From assembly GCF_000708715.2 (NCBI RefSeq), contig NZ_JENB01000036.1:1-50723 (forward strand): DNA of 50,723 bases. The letters are read 5' to 3'. Position numbers and translations under genes: made by a program. Under the pieces are notes generated by a model. The model did not search any database and was not told the origin of the DNA. It was given only the letters and a program-made list of their open reading frames with translations. This DNA is from Pseudomonas putida W15Oct28 (GTDB taxonomy: Bacteria; Pseudomonadota; Gammaproteobacteria; Pseudomonadales; Pseudomonadaceae). Shown here in pieces: positions 44,198-50,723 of this stretch (its first letter is position 1; each line of letters starts with the position of its first letter).

Positions 44198-46705
44198 TCA
44201 ACTGTCGCGCAACACCGCCAACGGGCTGGCATTCAGCGCCCGCCGCGTCCCCAGTACCCCCGCACCGCCCACCAGCAGCGCCCCCATCAGCGGCAACGCC
44301 AGCAGCCACGGGTGCGGGCTCCACTGCAAGTCGAAGGCATAGCGGTACAACACCAGGGTAATCAGCTCGCAGCCCACTGCTGCCAACAAGCCGCTGGCCG
44401 CCCCCAGCAAGCCGAACTCGATACGCCGTGCCTTGACCAGTAATGGCCGCGCCGCCCCCAGCGCACGCAGCAACGCACCTTGGCGAATGCGTTCGTCCAG
44501 CGTTGCCTGCAGGCCGGCGAACAGCACCGCGAGCCCCGCGGCCAGCACGAACAGCAGCACATACTCCACCGCCAGGGTCACCTGGGCGAGGATGCTGCGC
44601 AGCTGGTCGAGCAAGGCATCCACCTGCAGGATGGTCACCGCCGGGAATGCCCGTGACAGCGCCACCACATCCAGGTCGTGACCCGGCGCCAGGTAGAAGC
44701 TGGTCAGGTAGGTGGTCGGCAGCCCCTGCAGTGTGCCGGGCTGGAAGATCATGTAGAAGTTTGGCTGGAAGCTGTCCCAGTGCACGCTGCGCAGGCTGCT
44801 GACCCGAGCCTGACGCTGCTGGCCGCCGATGTCGAAGGTCAGCAGGTCGCCCATTTTCAGTTTCAGGCTGCTGGCCAGCTCCGCCTCCACCGACACACCG
44901 GGGATTTCGTCGCTGGCGGGCAAGGCTTGCCACCAGTTGCCTGCGGTCAGTGCATTGCCTTCGGGCAGCTCGGCGGCCCAGGTCAGGCTGAGGTCGCGCT
45001 GTACGGCACGCTCGCCGGCCGAGTCCTTGCTGACGATTTGCTGTACCGGTTGCTCGTTGATCTGCACCAGGCGCCCGGGCGTTACCGGATACAGCGGCGC
45101 TGAAGTGGCGTTGACCTGGTGCAGGCGTTGAGCGAACGGCTCACGGTCATCCGGCAGGATGTTCAGGGCGAAATGGTTGGGCGCATCCTTGGGGAGCTGA
45201 GCTTGCCAGGTGTCGAGCAGCTCTGCGCGTAGCAGGGCCACCAACGCCATGGCTAGCAGAATCAGGCCGAAGGCCAAGGCTTGGCCTGCGGCGGCCGTGG
45301 GGTGGCGCAGCAGCTGGCCCAGCCCCAGGCGCCAGGCCAGTGGCGCCCCGGCCAGCAGCTGGCGAAGGCTGCGCAAGCCGAGCAACAGCAGGCCGCCGAG
45401 CAGTAGTGCGGCGACCAGGCCGCCACCGAGCAGGGCGAAGGTAAGCAACAGATCGAGGCTCAGGCGCCACATGATCAGGCCAAGGGCAAACAGAGCAGCG
45501 CCGTACACCAACCAGCTGCTGGGCGGTATCGGCAACAGATCGCGGCGCAGTACCCGCAGTGGCGGGACCTGGCCCAGGGCGGCAATGGGTGGCAGGGCGA
45601 AACCGGCCAGTGCAACCAACCCGGTGCCGATGCCGGCCAGGGCCGGGATGATGCCGCCGGCCGGCACCACGCTTGGCAGCAGGCCGTGCAGCAGGCGGAA
45701 CAGGCCCAACTGTGCCAGCCAGCCGAGCAGAGCGCCGGCAAGGGCGGCAACCAAACCGAGCATGGCCAGCTGCAGGCAATACAGACCCAGTGCCTGGCGG
45801 CGTGAGAGACCCAGGCAGCGCAGCAGTGCACTGGCATCCAGGCGGCGTGCGGCATACCGGCTGGCCGACAATGCCACGGCGACCCCGGCCAGCAGCACCG
45901 CCACCAGGCTGGCCATGTTCAGGTAGCGTTCGGCCTTGCCCAAGGCGCCACCGATCTGCTGGTTGCCATCGCGGGTGTCGCGCAGGCGCTGGTTGGCGGC
46001 CAGGTCTTTTTCCACGCCCTGGCGGTATTGGGCCAGGGCCTCGGCATCGCCACGCCACAGATCGCGGTAGGTGACCCGGCTGCCCGGCTGGATCACGCCG
46101 GTAGCCTCCAGGTCGGCCAGGTTCATCATCACCCGCGGGGTAAGGCTGTAGAAGTTGTTGGCGCGGTCCGGTTCGTAGGTCAGCACACGGCTCATGCGCA
46201 GGGTTTTCATGCCTACGTCGATGCTGTCGCCAATCGCCAGCCCCAGCGCTGCCAGCAGGCGGGGCTCGACCCACGCCTCGCCAGGTGCCGGGCCGCCGCC
46301 AGGTGTTTCCTCGGCATAGGGCGCCGGAGCACTGCGTACTTGCCCGCGCAATGGGTAGGCGCCGTCGGCGGCCTTGACGCTGGACAGCTGGATGCCGTTG
46401 TCGCCGCCCACCACGCTGGTGAACTCAACCACCTGCGCGTGTCGCAAGCCAAGTGCCGTACCGGCATCGATCTGCTGCTCGCGGGCGGCGGCGCTGCCCT
46501 GCAGCACCAGGTCGGCACCCAGGAATTCGCTGGCGCGCAGTTGCATGGCGCCGTTCAGGCGGGCGCCGAAGTAACCGATGGCGGTGCTGGCGGCCACCGC
46601 CACCAGCAGGGCAAAGAACAGCACGCGCACTTCGCTGGCGCGAATGTCGCGCAGCAATTGGCGCAGGGCCAGGCCGCACAGGCGGGACAACGGCATGTGT
46701 TTCAT
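44198..46705 (-). CDS. FtsX-like ABC transporter permease (YbbP-like)
   Basis: An 835-residue membrane protein with ten expected helices arranged as a type VII (MacB/FtsX-like) exporter: N-terminal helix (about 25-48), large periplasmic domain, a first helix bundle (about 260-480) that includes two FtsX cores, a second periplasmic domain (about 500-700), and a final three-helix FtsX core ending RRALNASPLAVLRDS. Such proteins move or extract molecules at the outer leaflet rather than pump through a channel. The ATG at 46705 overlaps the stop of the ATPase gene (TGATG), so translation is coupled. Substrate unknown; conserved next to tesA in many proteobacteria. Confidence 0.9.
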   Translation of the reverse strand: MKHMPLSRLCGLALRQLLRDIRASEVRVLFFALLVAVAASTAIGYFGARLNGAMQLRASEFLGADLVLQGSAAAREQQIDAGTALGLRHAQVVEFTSVVGGDNGIQLSSVKAADGAYPLRGQVRSAPAPYAEETPGGGPAPGEAWVEPRLLAALGLAIGDSIDVGMKTLRMSRVLTYEPDRANNFYSLTPRVMMNLADLEATGVIQPGSRVTYRDLWRGDAEALAQYRQGVEKDLAANQRLRDTRDGNQQIGGALGKAERYLNMASLVAVLLAGVAVALSASRYAARRLDASALLRCLGLSRRQALGLYCLQLAMLGLVAALAGALLGWLAQLGLFRLLHGLLPSVVPAGGIIPALAGIGTGLVALAGFALPPIAALGQVPPLRVLRRDLLPIPPSSWLVYGAALFALGLIMWRLSLDLLLTFALLGGGLVAALLLGGLLLLGLRSLRQLLAGAPLAWRLGLGQLLRHPTAAAGQALAFGLILLAMALVALLRAELLDTWQAQLPKDAPNHFALNILPDDREPFAQRLHQVNATSAPLYPVTPGRLVQINEQPVQQIVSKDSAGERAVQRDLSLTWAAELPEGNALTAGNWWQALPASDEIPGVSVEAELASSLKLKMGDLLTFDIGGQQRQARVSSLRSVHWDSFQPNFYMIFQPGTLQGLPTTYLTSFYLAPGHDLDVVALSRAFPAVTILQVDALLDQLRSILAQVTLAVEYVLLFVLAAGLAVLFAGLQATLDERIRQGALLRALGAARPLLVKARRIEFGLLGAASGLLAAVGCELITLVLYRYAFDLQWSPHPWLLALPLMGALLVGGAGVLGTRRALNASPLAVLRDS

Positions 46706-47388
46706 CAGGCCTCCACCGGGGTCACCAGGCGCCCCGCGTCCAGGCGGATCTGGCGACGGCAGCGCTGGGCCAGGCGTTCGTCATGGGTGACCAGCACCAG
46801 GGTGGTGCCGCGCTCCTTGTTCAATTCAAACAGCAAGTCGCTGATGCGCTCGCCGGTGTGGCTGTCGAGGTTGCCGGTGGGCTCGTCGGCAAACAACACC
46901 GCTGGCTGTGCGGCGAAGGCGCGGGCGATGGCCACCCGCTGCTGTTCGCCGCCTGACAGCTGGCGTGGGGTGTGGCTCAGGCGCTTGCCGAGGCCGACCC
47001 GTTCCAGCAGGGTGCGCGCCTGTTCGCGGGCATCGCGCCGGCCGTCCAGCTCCAGTGGCAGCATGACGTTTTCCAGCGCATTGAGGCTGTCGAGCAGCTG
47101 GAATGACTGGAACACGAAACCCACATGTTCGGCGCGTACCCGGGCGCGCTGGTCTTCATCCAGTGGCCCCAGATCGTTGCCGGCGAGGATGACCTTGCCG
47201 GCACTGGGCTGGTCGAGGCCGGCGAGCAGGCCGAGCAGGGTCGACTTGCCCGAGCCCGAGGCGCCGACGATGGCCAGGCTGTCGCCTTTGGCCAGCTCGA
47301 GGGAGAGTGCGTGGAGGATGGTCAGGTCACCTTCCGCGCTGGGGACCACTTTGCTAAGGTTCTGCGCAACGAGTATGTTGGGGCCCAT
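46705..47388 (-). CDS. ybbA: ABC transporter ATPase, LolD/MacB type (YbbA-like)
   Basis: A 227-residue ATPase with all canonical motifs: Walker A GASGSGKST, Q-loop in FVFQSFQLL, signature LSGGEQQR, Walker B LFADEPTGNLD and switch His in LVTHDERLA. It belongs to the LolD/MacB class that drives FtsX-like permeases, here the one encoded next with a 1-base overlap. The ATG at 47388 gives the normal length; the longer frame is the antisense of tesA and not coding. Its start is only 10 bp from that of the divergent tesA gene, an arrangement also seen in E. coli. Confidence 0.93.
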   Translation of the reverse strand: MGPNILVAQNLSKVVPSAEGDLTILHALSLELAKGDSLAIVGASGSGKSTLLGLLAGLDQPSAGKVILAGNDLGPLDEDQRARVRAEHVGFVFQSFQLLDSLNALENVMLPLELDGRRDAREQARTLLERVGLGKRLSHTPRQLSGGEQQRVAIARAFAAQPAVLFADEPTGNLDSHTGERISDLLFELNKERGTTLVLVTHDERLAQRCRRQIRLDAGRLVTPVEA

Positions 47389-47398
47389 GGAGAATCCG

Positions 47399-48004
47399 AT
47401 GCGAGTGTGGTGGTTGAGTGCCGGTCTGGCCCTGTATTGCCTGGCCCAGAGCGCGGCGGCGGGAACACTGCTGGTTGTTGGCGATAGTATCAGCGCCGGT
47501 TTTGGCCTGGATACCCGCCAGGGTTGGGTCACTCTGTTGCAGACCCGCCTCAAGGACGAAGGTTTCGACGACAAAGTGGTCAACGCGTCGATCAGTGGCG
47601 ACACCAGCGCAGGTGGCCAGGCGCGGCTGCCGGCGCTGCTTGCAGCCCATAAACCGAGCCTGGTGGTGCTGGAGCTGGGCGGCAACGATGGCCTGCGTGG
47701 GCAACCGCCCGCGCAATTGCAACAAAATCTTGCCTCGATGATCGAGGGCGCGCGCCAGGCCGGTGCCAAGGTGGTGCTGCTGGGCATGCGCCTGCCGCCC
47801 AATTACGGCGTGCGCTATACCACCGCTTTTGCCAAGGTGTATGAACAGCTGGCTGCGGACAAGCAGGTGCCGTTGGTGCCGTTTTTCCTCGAAGGGGTAG
47901 GGGGCGTGCCTGAGTTGATGCAGGCCGATGGCATCCATCCGGCCCAGGGCGCCCAGCAGCGCCTGCTGGAAAATGCCTGGCCGGCGATAAAACCCTTGCT
48001 GTGA
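47399..48004 (+). CDS. tesA: Arylesterase / acyl-CoA thioesterase I / lysophospholipase L1 (TesA)
   Basis: A 201-residue periplasmic SGNH hydrolase. A signal peptide (about residues 1-21, ending SAAAG) precedes the nucleophile motif VVGDSISAGFG (Ser30). Further SGNH blocks are ASISGDTSAGG, ELGGNDGLRG and the C-terminal DGIHPAQGAQ with catalytic Asp and His. It hydrolyses esters, acyl-CoA and lysophospholipids. The ATG at 47399 follows GGAGA. The gene diverges from the ybbA-ybbP-like pair with almost no intergenic space, so its promoter must lie in the start of ybbA. Confidence 0.94.
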   Translation: MRVWWLSAGLALYCLAQSAAAGTLLVVGDSISAGFGLDTRQGWVTLLQTRLKDEGFDDKVVNASISGDTSAGGQARLPALLAAHKPSLVVLELGGNDGLRGQPPAQLQQNLASMIEGARQAGAKVVLLGMRLPPNYGVRYTTAFAKVYEQLAADKQVPLVPFFLEGVGGVPELMQADGIHPAQGAQQRLLENAWPAIKPLL

Positions 48005-48062
48005 CGCTTTAAACGGGGCGGGCTTTCGGCTAATGTTGCGCCCCCCGTTTCGAGTGCCCCCG

Positions 48063-48353
48063 ATGCCGCGCCCTGCCTGGTCCCTGTATGCCTATCAACT
48101 GATCGAGCCCGACGAGCAGCTCGACCTGTTCGCCTGCCAGGAAATCCGCGTCCACCTGGTGGCCCGCCAGCTTGAGCTGGGCGTGCCGGTCGACCGTACC
48201 TTGTGCGGCGGCCTGCTGCCGGCGCAGCCGCGCTGGTCGGGGGTGCCGCGCGCAATCTACCGCGACAGCCGCCTGTGTGACCTGTGCCGTGCCATCCTCG
48301 ATGCCCAGCGGCGCGGCATGCGCCCGGTCTGGCCAGAGCTGCAAGCCAGCTGA
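48063..48353 (+). CDS. Small conserved protein with CxxC-like pair, function unknown
   Basis: A 96-residue soluble protein starting MPRPAWSLYAYQLIEPDEQL. It contains a Cys-rich C-terminal part (LCGG, then LCDLCRAILDAQRRG) whose CxxC could bind metal, and many Arg and Leu. Not recognised. The start is uncertain: 48063 and the in-frame ATG at 48033 both lack a strong ribosome site. It lies between tesA and the L,D-transpeptidase gene in the same orientation. Coding is supported by codon usage similar to neighbours. Confidence 0.55.
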   Translation: MPRPAWSLYAYQLIEPDEQLDLFACQEIRVHLVARQLELGVPVDRTLCGGLLPAQPRWSGVPRAIYRDSRLCDLCRAILDAQRRGMRPVWPELQAS

Positions 48354-48466
48354 GCGGCAAGCACCTTTCATCATCTGAAACGCTTGCAACGCGCCAATGC
48401 CTCCCGCTCGCATCGGCGCGGGTGTACAATCGATCCTCTTGACCCACCTTTCGAAGGATTTACCGG

Positions 48467-49444
48467 ATGTTGCCGCGCTTTCCTGCCGTCACCCGTAGCC
48501 TGTCCCTGGCCGCCCTGCTGGTAGCGGGCCCCGCTGCTGCGCTGGAGCTGCCACTGCCACCGCCCGGTGAAGACATCGTCGGCCAGGTGCATGTGATCAA
48601 GGCAAAGTACGAGGACACGTTCGCCGACATCGGCACCGCCAACGACCTCGGCTACCTGGAAATGATTGCCGCCAACCCGGGCGTCGACCCCTGGCTGCCG
48701 GGCGCCGGCACCGAGATTATCCTGCCGACCCGCTACGTGCTGCCGCCAGGCCCGCGCGAAGGCATCGTCATCAACCTGGCCGAGTACCGCCTGTACTACT
48801 TCCCGAAAGGGCAGAACGTGGTGCATACCTTCCCGCTGGGTATTGGCCGTGAGGGTTGGGGGTCGCCGATCGCCAACACCAAGATCACCGCCAAGACGCC
48901 GAACCCGACGTGGACGCCACCCGCTTCGATCCGCAAAGAACACGCGGCGGACGGCGACATCCTGCCGACCGTAGTGCCGGCTGGCCCAGACAACCCATTG
49001 GGGCCGTTCAAGTTCACCCTGGGCGTGCCGGGCTACCTGATCCACGGTTCGAACAAGAAGTTCGGCATTGGCATGCGTACTAGCCACGGCTGCTTCCGCA
49101 TGCTCAACAACAACGTGCTGGAACTGTCGAAGATGGTGCCGGTAGGTACTCCGGTGCGCATCATCAACGAGCCTTACAAGTTCGGTATCAGTGGCGGCAA
49201 GGTCTATCTGGAGGCGCACACGCCGCTGGACGATCAGGGTAACCCGTCGGTGGTCGACAAACACACCGCCGTTATCAACGCCTTGCTCAAGCGTGAAGAC
49301 CTGGCCAATAACCTGCGTATGAACTGGGACATGGTGCGTGACGTGGTGGCCGCAGAAGATGGCATGCCGGTAGAAATTGCCGTGCCGGTCGAGAACCAGG
49401 GTAGTGCACCCATGGTGTCGAGCATTCCGCCCGAACTGCAGTAA
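48467..49444 (+). CDS. L,D-transpeptidase (ErfK/YbiS type) with LysM-like region
   Basis: A 325-residue periplasmic enzyme. A signal peptide ends at about AAA-LE (residue 26). A LysM-like peptidoglycan-binding segment spans about residues 35-90 and the YkuD catalytic domain about 97-235, with HGSNKKFGIGMRTSHGCFRM holding catalytic Cys209. This type attaches the major lipoprotein to peptidoglycan or makes 3-3 crosslinks. The neighbour on the other strand is oprI, the probable lipoprotein substrate, with which it converges. The C-terminal 70 residues are outside the core domain. A GC hairpin terminator follows. Confidence 0.92.
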   Translation: MLPRFPAVTRSLSLAALLVAGPAAALELPLPPPGEDIVGQVHVIKAKYEDTFADIGTANDLGYLEMIAANPGVDPWLPGAGTEIILPTRYVLPPGPREGIVINLAEYRLYYFPKGQNVVHTFPLGIGREGWGSPIANTKITAKTPNPTWTPPASIRKEHAADGDILPTVVPAGPDNPLGPFKFTLGVPGYLIHGSNKKFGIGMRTSHGCFRMLNNNVLELSKMVPVGTPVRIINEPYKFGISGGKVYLEAHTPLDDQGNPSVVDKHTAVINALLKREDLANNLRMNWDMVRDVVAAEDGMPVEIAVPVENQGSAPMVSSIPPELQ

Positions 49445-49463
49445 GGTAATTGCGACACATCAC

Positions 49464-49488
49464 GGCCCGCCTTAGTGCGGGCCTTTTC
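49464..49488 (+). terminator. Intrinsic terminator of the L,D-transpeptidase gene
   Basis: GGCCCGC-CTTAGT-GCGGGCC followed by TTTTCGTT, 20 bp after the stop codon. Confidence 0.85.
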
Positions 49489-49524
49489 GTTACTGCCTGG
49501 CGCGTTTACCTTGCTGGCAGGCAA

Positions 49525-49555
49525 TAAAAAAGCCGACCCACAAGTGGGTCGGCTT
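49525..49555 (-). terminator. Intrinsic terminator of oprI
   Basis: A perfect 12-bp stem (AAGCCGACCCAC and GTGGGTCGGCTT, 2-nt loop) followed, on the minus strand, by a T-run and ATTG. Typical strong terminator for an abundant mRNA. Confidence 0.9.
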
Positions 49556-49576
49556 CTTAACAATCCGTGAGGATTA

Positions 49577-49828
49577 TTACTTGCGGCTGGCTTTGTCCAG
49601 CATACGCAGAGCGCGCTCGTTGGCTTCGTCAGCGGTCTGCTGAGCCTTCTGAGCGGCTGCCAGTGCGTCGTCAGCCTTACGGTAGGCTTCGTCAGCACGA
49701 GCTTGAGCGCGAGCTGCTGCGTCTTCAGTCGCAGTCAGACGAGCTTCGGTTTCTTTGGATACGCTGCTGCAACCGGTAGCCAGAACTGCGGCCAGAGCCA
49801 GAGCAGAGAATTTCAGAACGTTGTTCAT
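49577..49828 (-). CDS. oprI: Major outer membrane lipoprotein OprI (Lpp-like)
   Basis: An 83-residue lipoprotein. The signal peptide ends with the lipobox ATGC (Cys20). The mature part is one amphipathic coiled coil rich in Ala, Glu, Arg and Lys (ARAQARADEAYRKADDALAAAQKA) that trimerises and links the outer membrane to peptidoglycan through its C-terminal lysine (LDKASRK). The ATG at 49828 has AAGGGGAA upstream; the longer frame to 49906 is the leader. It is convergent with an L,D-transpeptidase gene that may attach it to the wall. Codon use is highly biased, as expected for a very abundant protein. Confidence 0.97.
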   Translation of the reverse strand: MNNVLKFSALALAAVLATGCSSVSKETEARLTATEDAAARAQARADEAYRKADDALAAAQKAQQTADEANERALRMLDKASRK

Positions 49829-49895
49829 CGTGTTCCCCTTCAAGGACTTTCTATTAAATAGCCATCTCTCAGGAAAGAGAAACTGGCCGGCGTAC

Positions 49896-49925
49896 ATAGT
49901 ACCCATTACTTGTAGTAAGTAAACT
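49896..49925 (-). promoter_or_regulatory. Probable oprI promoter with palindrome in the spacer
   Basis: On the minus strand TACTAT (complement 49896-49901) fits a -10, with TTTAC-type -35 about 16-17 bp upstream. The spacer holds the palindrome TTACT-ACA-AGTAA (complement of 49906-49918), a possible regulator site. The leader is about 60 nt. Confidence 0.45.
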
Positions 49926-49928
49926 GAC

Positions 49929-50336
49929 TGAGCGCAAGAACTGCAAAAAAAATGTGGCTTGGCGTCACACCGACAAGATTTGCGACGTGCGTGTGAAAAA
50001 AACGTGCAAGGTTCGCAAGCGATTGTAGTACCGAAACTTTTTTGTTGAACTAACGGTGACTTTAACTGTCCTTCGACGTCTTAAGCCCTACAACATCCGG
50101 CGGCTGTTGAAGGTAGCAGGGAAGAGTCGCTTTCTCAGCATTTTCGCCATTTTTAGCCGCTGCCACCTTGAGCAATCCCATTTGCGGCGCCTACTATCTT
50201 GTGAGTGCCAGGGGATCCGAACGATTACAATCGTCCAGAGGTCGAAGGGGCAACAGGTGGCGTAGAGGATTTTGCGCCGGATAAACCACCATCGGTTAAG
50301 GTATGGGTCTGCCGAGAAGACCTGCGAGGAGTAGTG
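49929..50336. other. Intergenic stretch between oprI and the acetyltransferase gene
   Basis: About 400 bp with no convincing gene. The left half is A/T-rich with several A-runs. ACGATT-AC-AATCGT (50221-50234) is a perfect palindrome about 100 bp ahead of the acetyltransferase start. An open frame runs in from 50205 but has no ribosome site or family-like N-terminus. Confidence 0.4.
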
Positions 50337-50618
50337 ATGAGCGAAGCGCTGACCATCCACCATGACCAGGCCGGTCATCAGTTCGAGACCAACGTGGACG
50401 GTCATCGTGCCTATCTGACGTACATGGATCTGGGCAAGCAGACGCTGGACATCTATCGCACCTTCGTGCCCAACGCCTTGCGGGGCCGCGGGATTGCTGC
50501 CGCATTGACCGAGCGGGCGCTGGAGTACGCTGAACAGATGGGCTACACGGTGATACCGTCCTGCTCATATGTGGAACGCTACATGGAGCGCCAGCAGCGG
50601 CATTCCAGCAAAGCCTGA
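50337..50618 (+). CDS. Small GNAT-fold N-acetyltransferase (YjdJ-like)
   Basis: A 93-residue single-domain acetyltransferase of the short YjdJ / PF14542 type. The acetyl-CoA loop is visible as RGRGIAAALTERALEYAEQMG, followed by the beta strand VIPSCSYVERYM, the family signature. Such small proteins lack part of the usual GNAT fold; substrate unknown. The ATG at 50337 has GAGGA 7 bp upstream. Single gene; a short hairpin and a REP pair follow its stop. Confidence 0.87.
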   Translation: MSEALTIHHDQAGHQFETNVDGHRAYLTYMDLGKQTLDIYRTFVPNALRGRGIAAALTERALEYAEQMGYTVIPSCSYVERYMERQQRHSSKA

Positions 50619-50631
50619 CGCCTTACATAAA

Positions 50632-50645
50632 AAGCGGGGCCGCTT
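50632..50645. repeat. Short hairpin after the acetyltransferase gene
   Basis: AAGCGG-GG-CCGCTT, a 6-bp stem 13 bp after the stop, directly joined to the REP pair. May help define the 3' end. Confidence 0.4.
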
Positions 50646-50649
50646 CGCG

Positions 50650-50723
50650 CCCCATCGCGACGCAAGGCCGCTCCTACAGGAGATCGCATATCACTGTAGG
50701 AGCGGCCTTGCGTCGCGATGGGG
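50650..50723. repeat. Inverted REP pair at window end
   Basis: Arms 50650-50679 and 50694-50723 are perfect 30-bp reverse complements (CGCGACGCAAGGCCGCTCCT and complement). The second arm runs into the window edge, so the repeat could extend further. Confidence 0.88.

Noticed and set aside
50205..50336. N-terminal extension of the small acetyltransferase
   Set aside because: The extra 44 codons have no ribosome site and no family match; the internal ATG at 50337 has a good ribosome site and gives the usual length.

Overview
This is about 50.7 kb of GC-rich chromosome from a Pseudomonas of the P. putida group. The evidence is the folD / tRNA Arg-His-Leu-His / tig-clpP-clpX-lon-hupB-ppiD block, an oprI-type outer-membrane lipoprotein, an Aer-2-like aerotaxis receptor, several large chemoreceptors, and many paired REP palindromes of the kind seen in P. 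putida intergenic regions. Coding density is high. No transposase, integrase, CRISPR array or rRNA gene was seen.

Region 1 (1-10.8 kb) is sensing and transport: a truncated YkvI-like membrane protein, a dCache chemoreceptor with the amino-acid-binding motif (McpA-like), a LysR regulator divergent from a PACE-type drug efflux pump, a lipoprotein of unknown role, a dicarboxylate symporter followed on the same strand by two FCD-type GntR regulators, and the PAS-containing aerotaxis receptor. Region 2 (10.8-15.5 kb) is one very large gene for a leucine-rich-repeat protein with a C-terminal NEL-like (E3 ubiquitin ligase) region. It is the most accessory-looking gene here. Region 3 (15.6-23.5 kb) is an AcoR-type sigma-54 activator divergent from a six-gene ABC import operon resembling the glycerol transporter GlpSTPQV. 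The intergenic space holds a near-perfect -24/-12 promoter and five TGTTCA repeats. The two ATPases carry complementary degenerate motifs, which predicts one active and one degenerate ATP site.

Region 4 (23.6-34.8 kb) is core: folD, four tRNAs behind a strong promoter, a perfect 60-bp inverted repeat, a small acidic protein, then the protein-quality-control cluster trigger factor, ClpP, ClpX, Lon, HU-beta and PpiD. Sigma-32-like promoters are visible before clpX and lon. Region 5 (34.8-50.7 kb) is housekeeping: a patatin-like phospholipase, a small lipoprotein, a CHAD protein, a thioesterase, a Mpo1-like membrane protein, a second chemoreceptor, tatD, an MltF-like lytic transglycosylase, a DoxX protein, greB, an FtsX-type ABC pair divergent from tesA with start codons only 10 bp apart, an L,D-transpeptidase convergent with its probable substrate oprI, and a small GNAT-fold acetyltransferase.

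Start codons were chosen by Shine-Dalgarno match, signal-peptide position and usual family length. Many real starts are internal to the longest open frame, and several are GTG or TTG. Gene names rest on recognised family features. Comparisons with P. putida KT2440 are from memory and were not checked by alignment.
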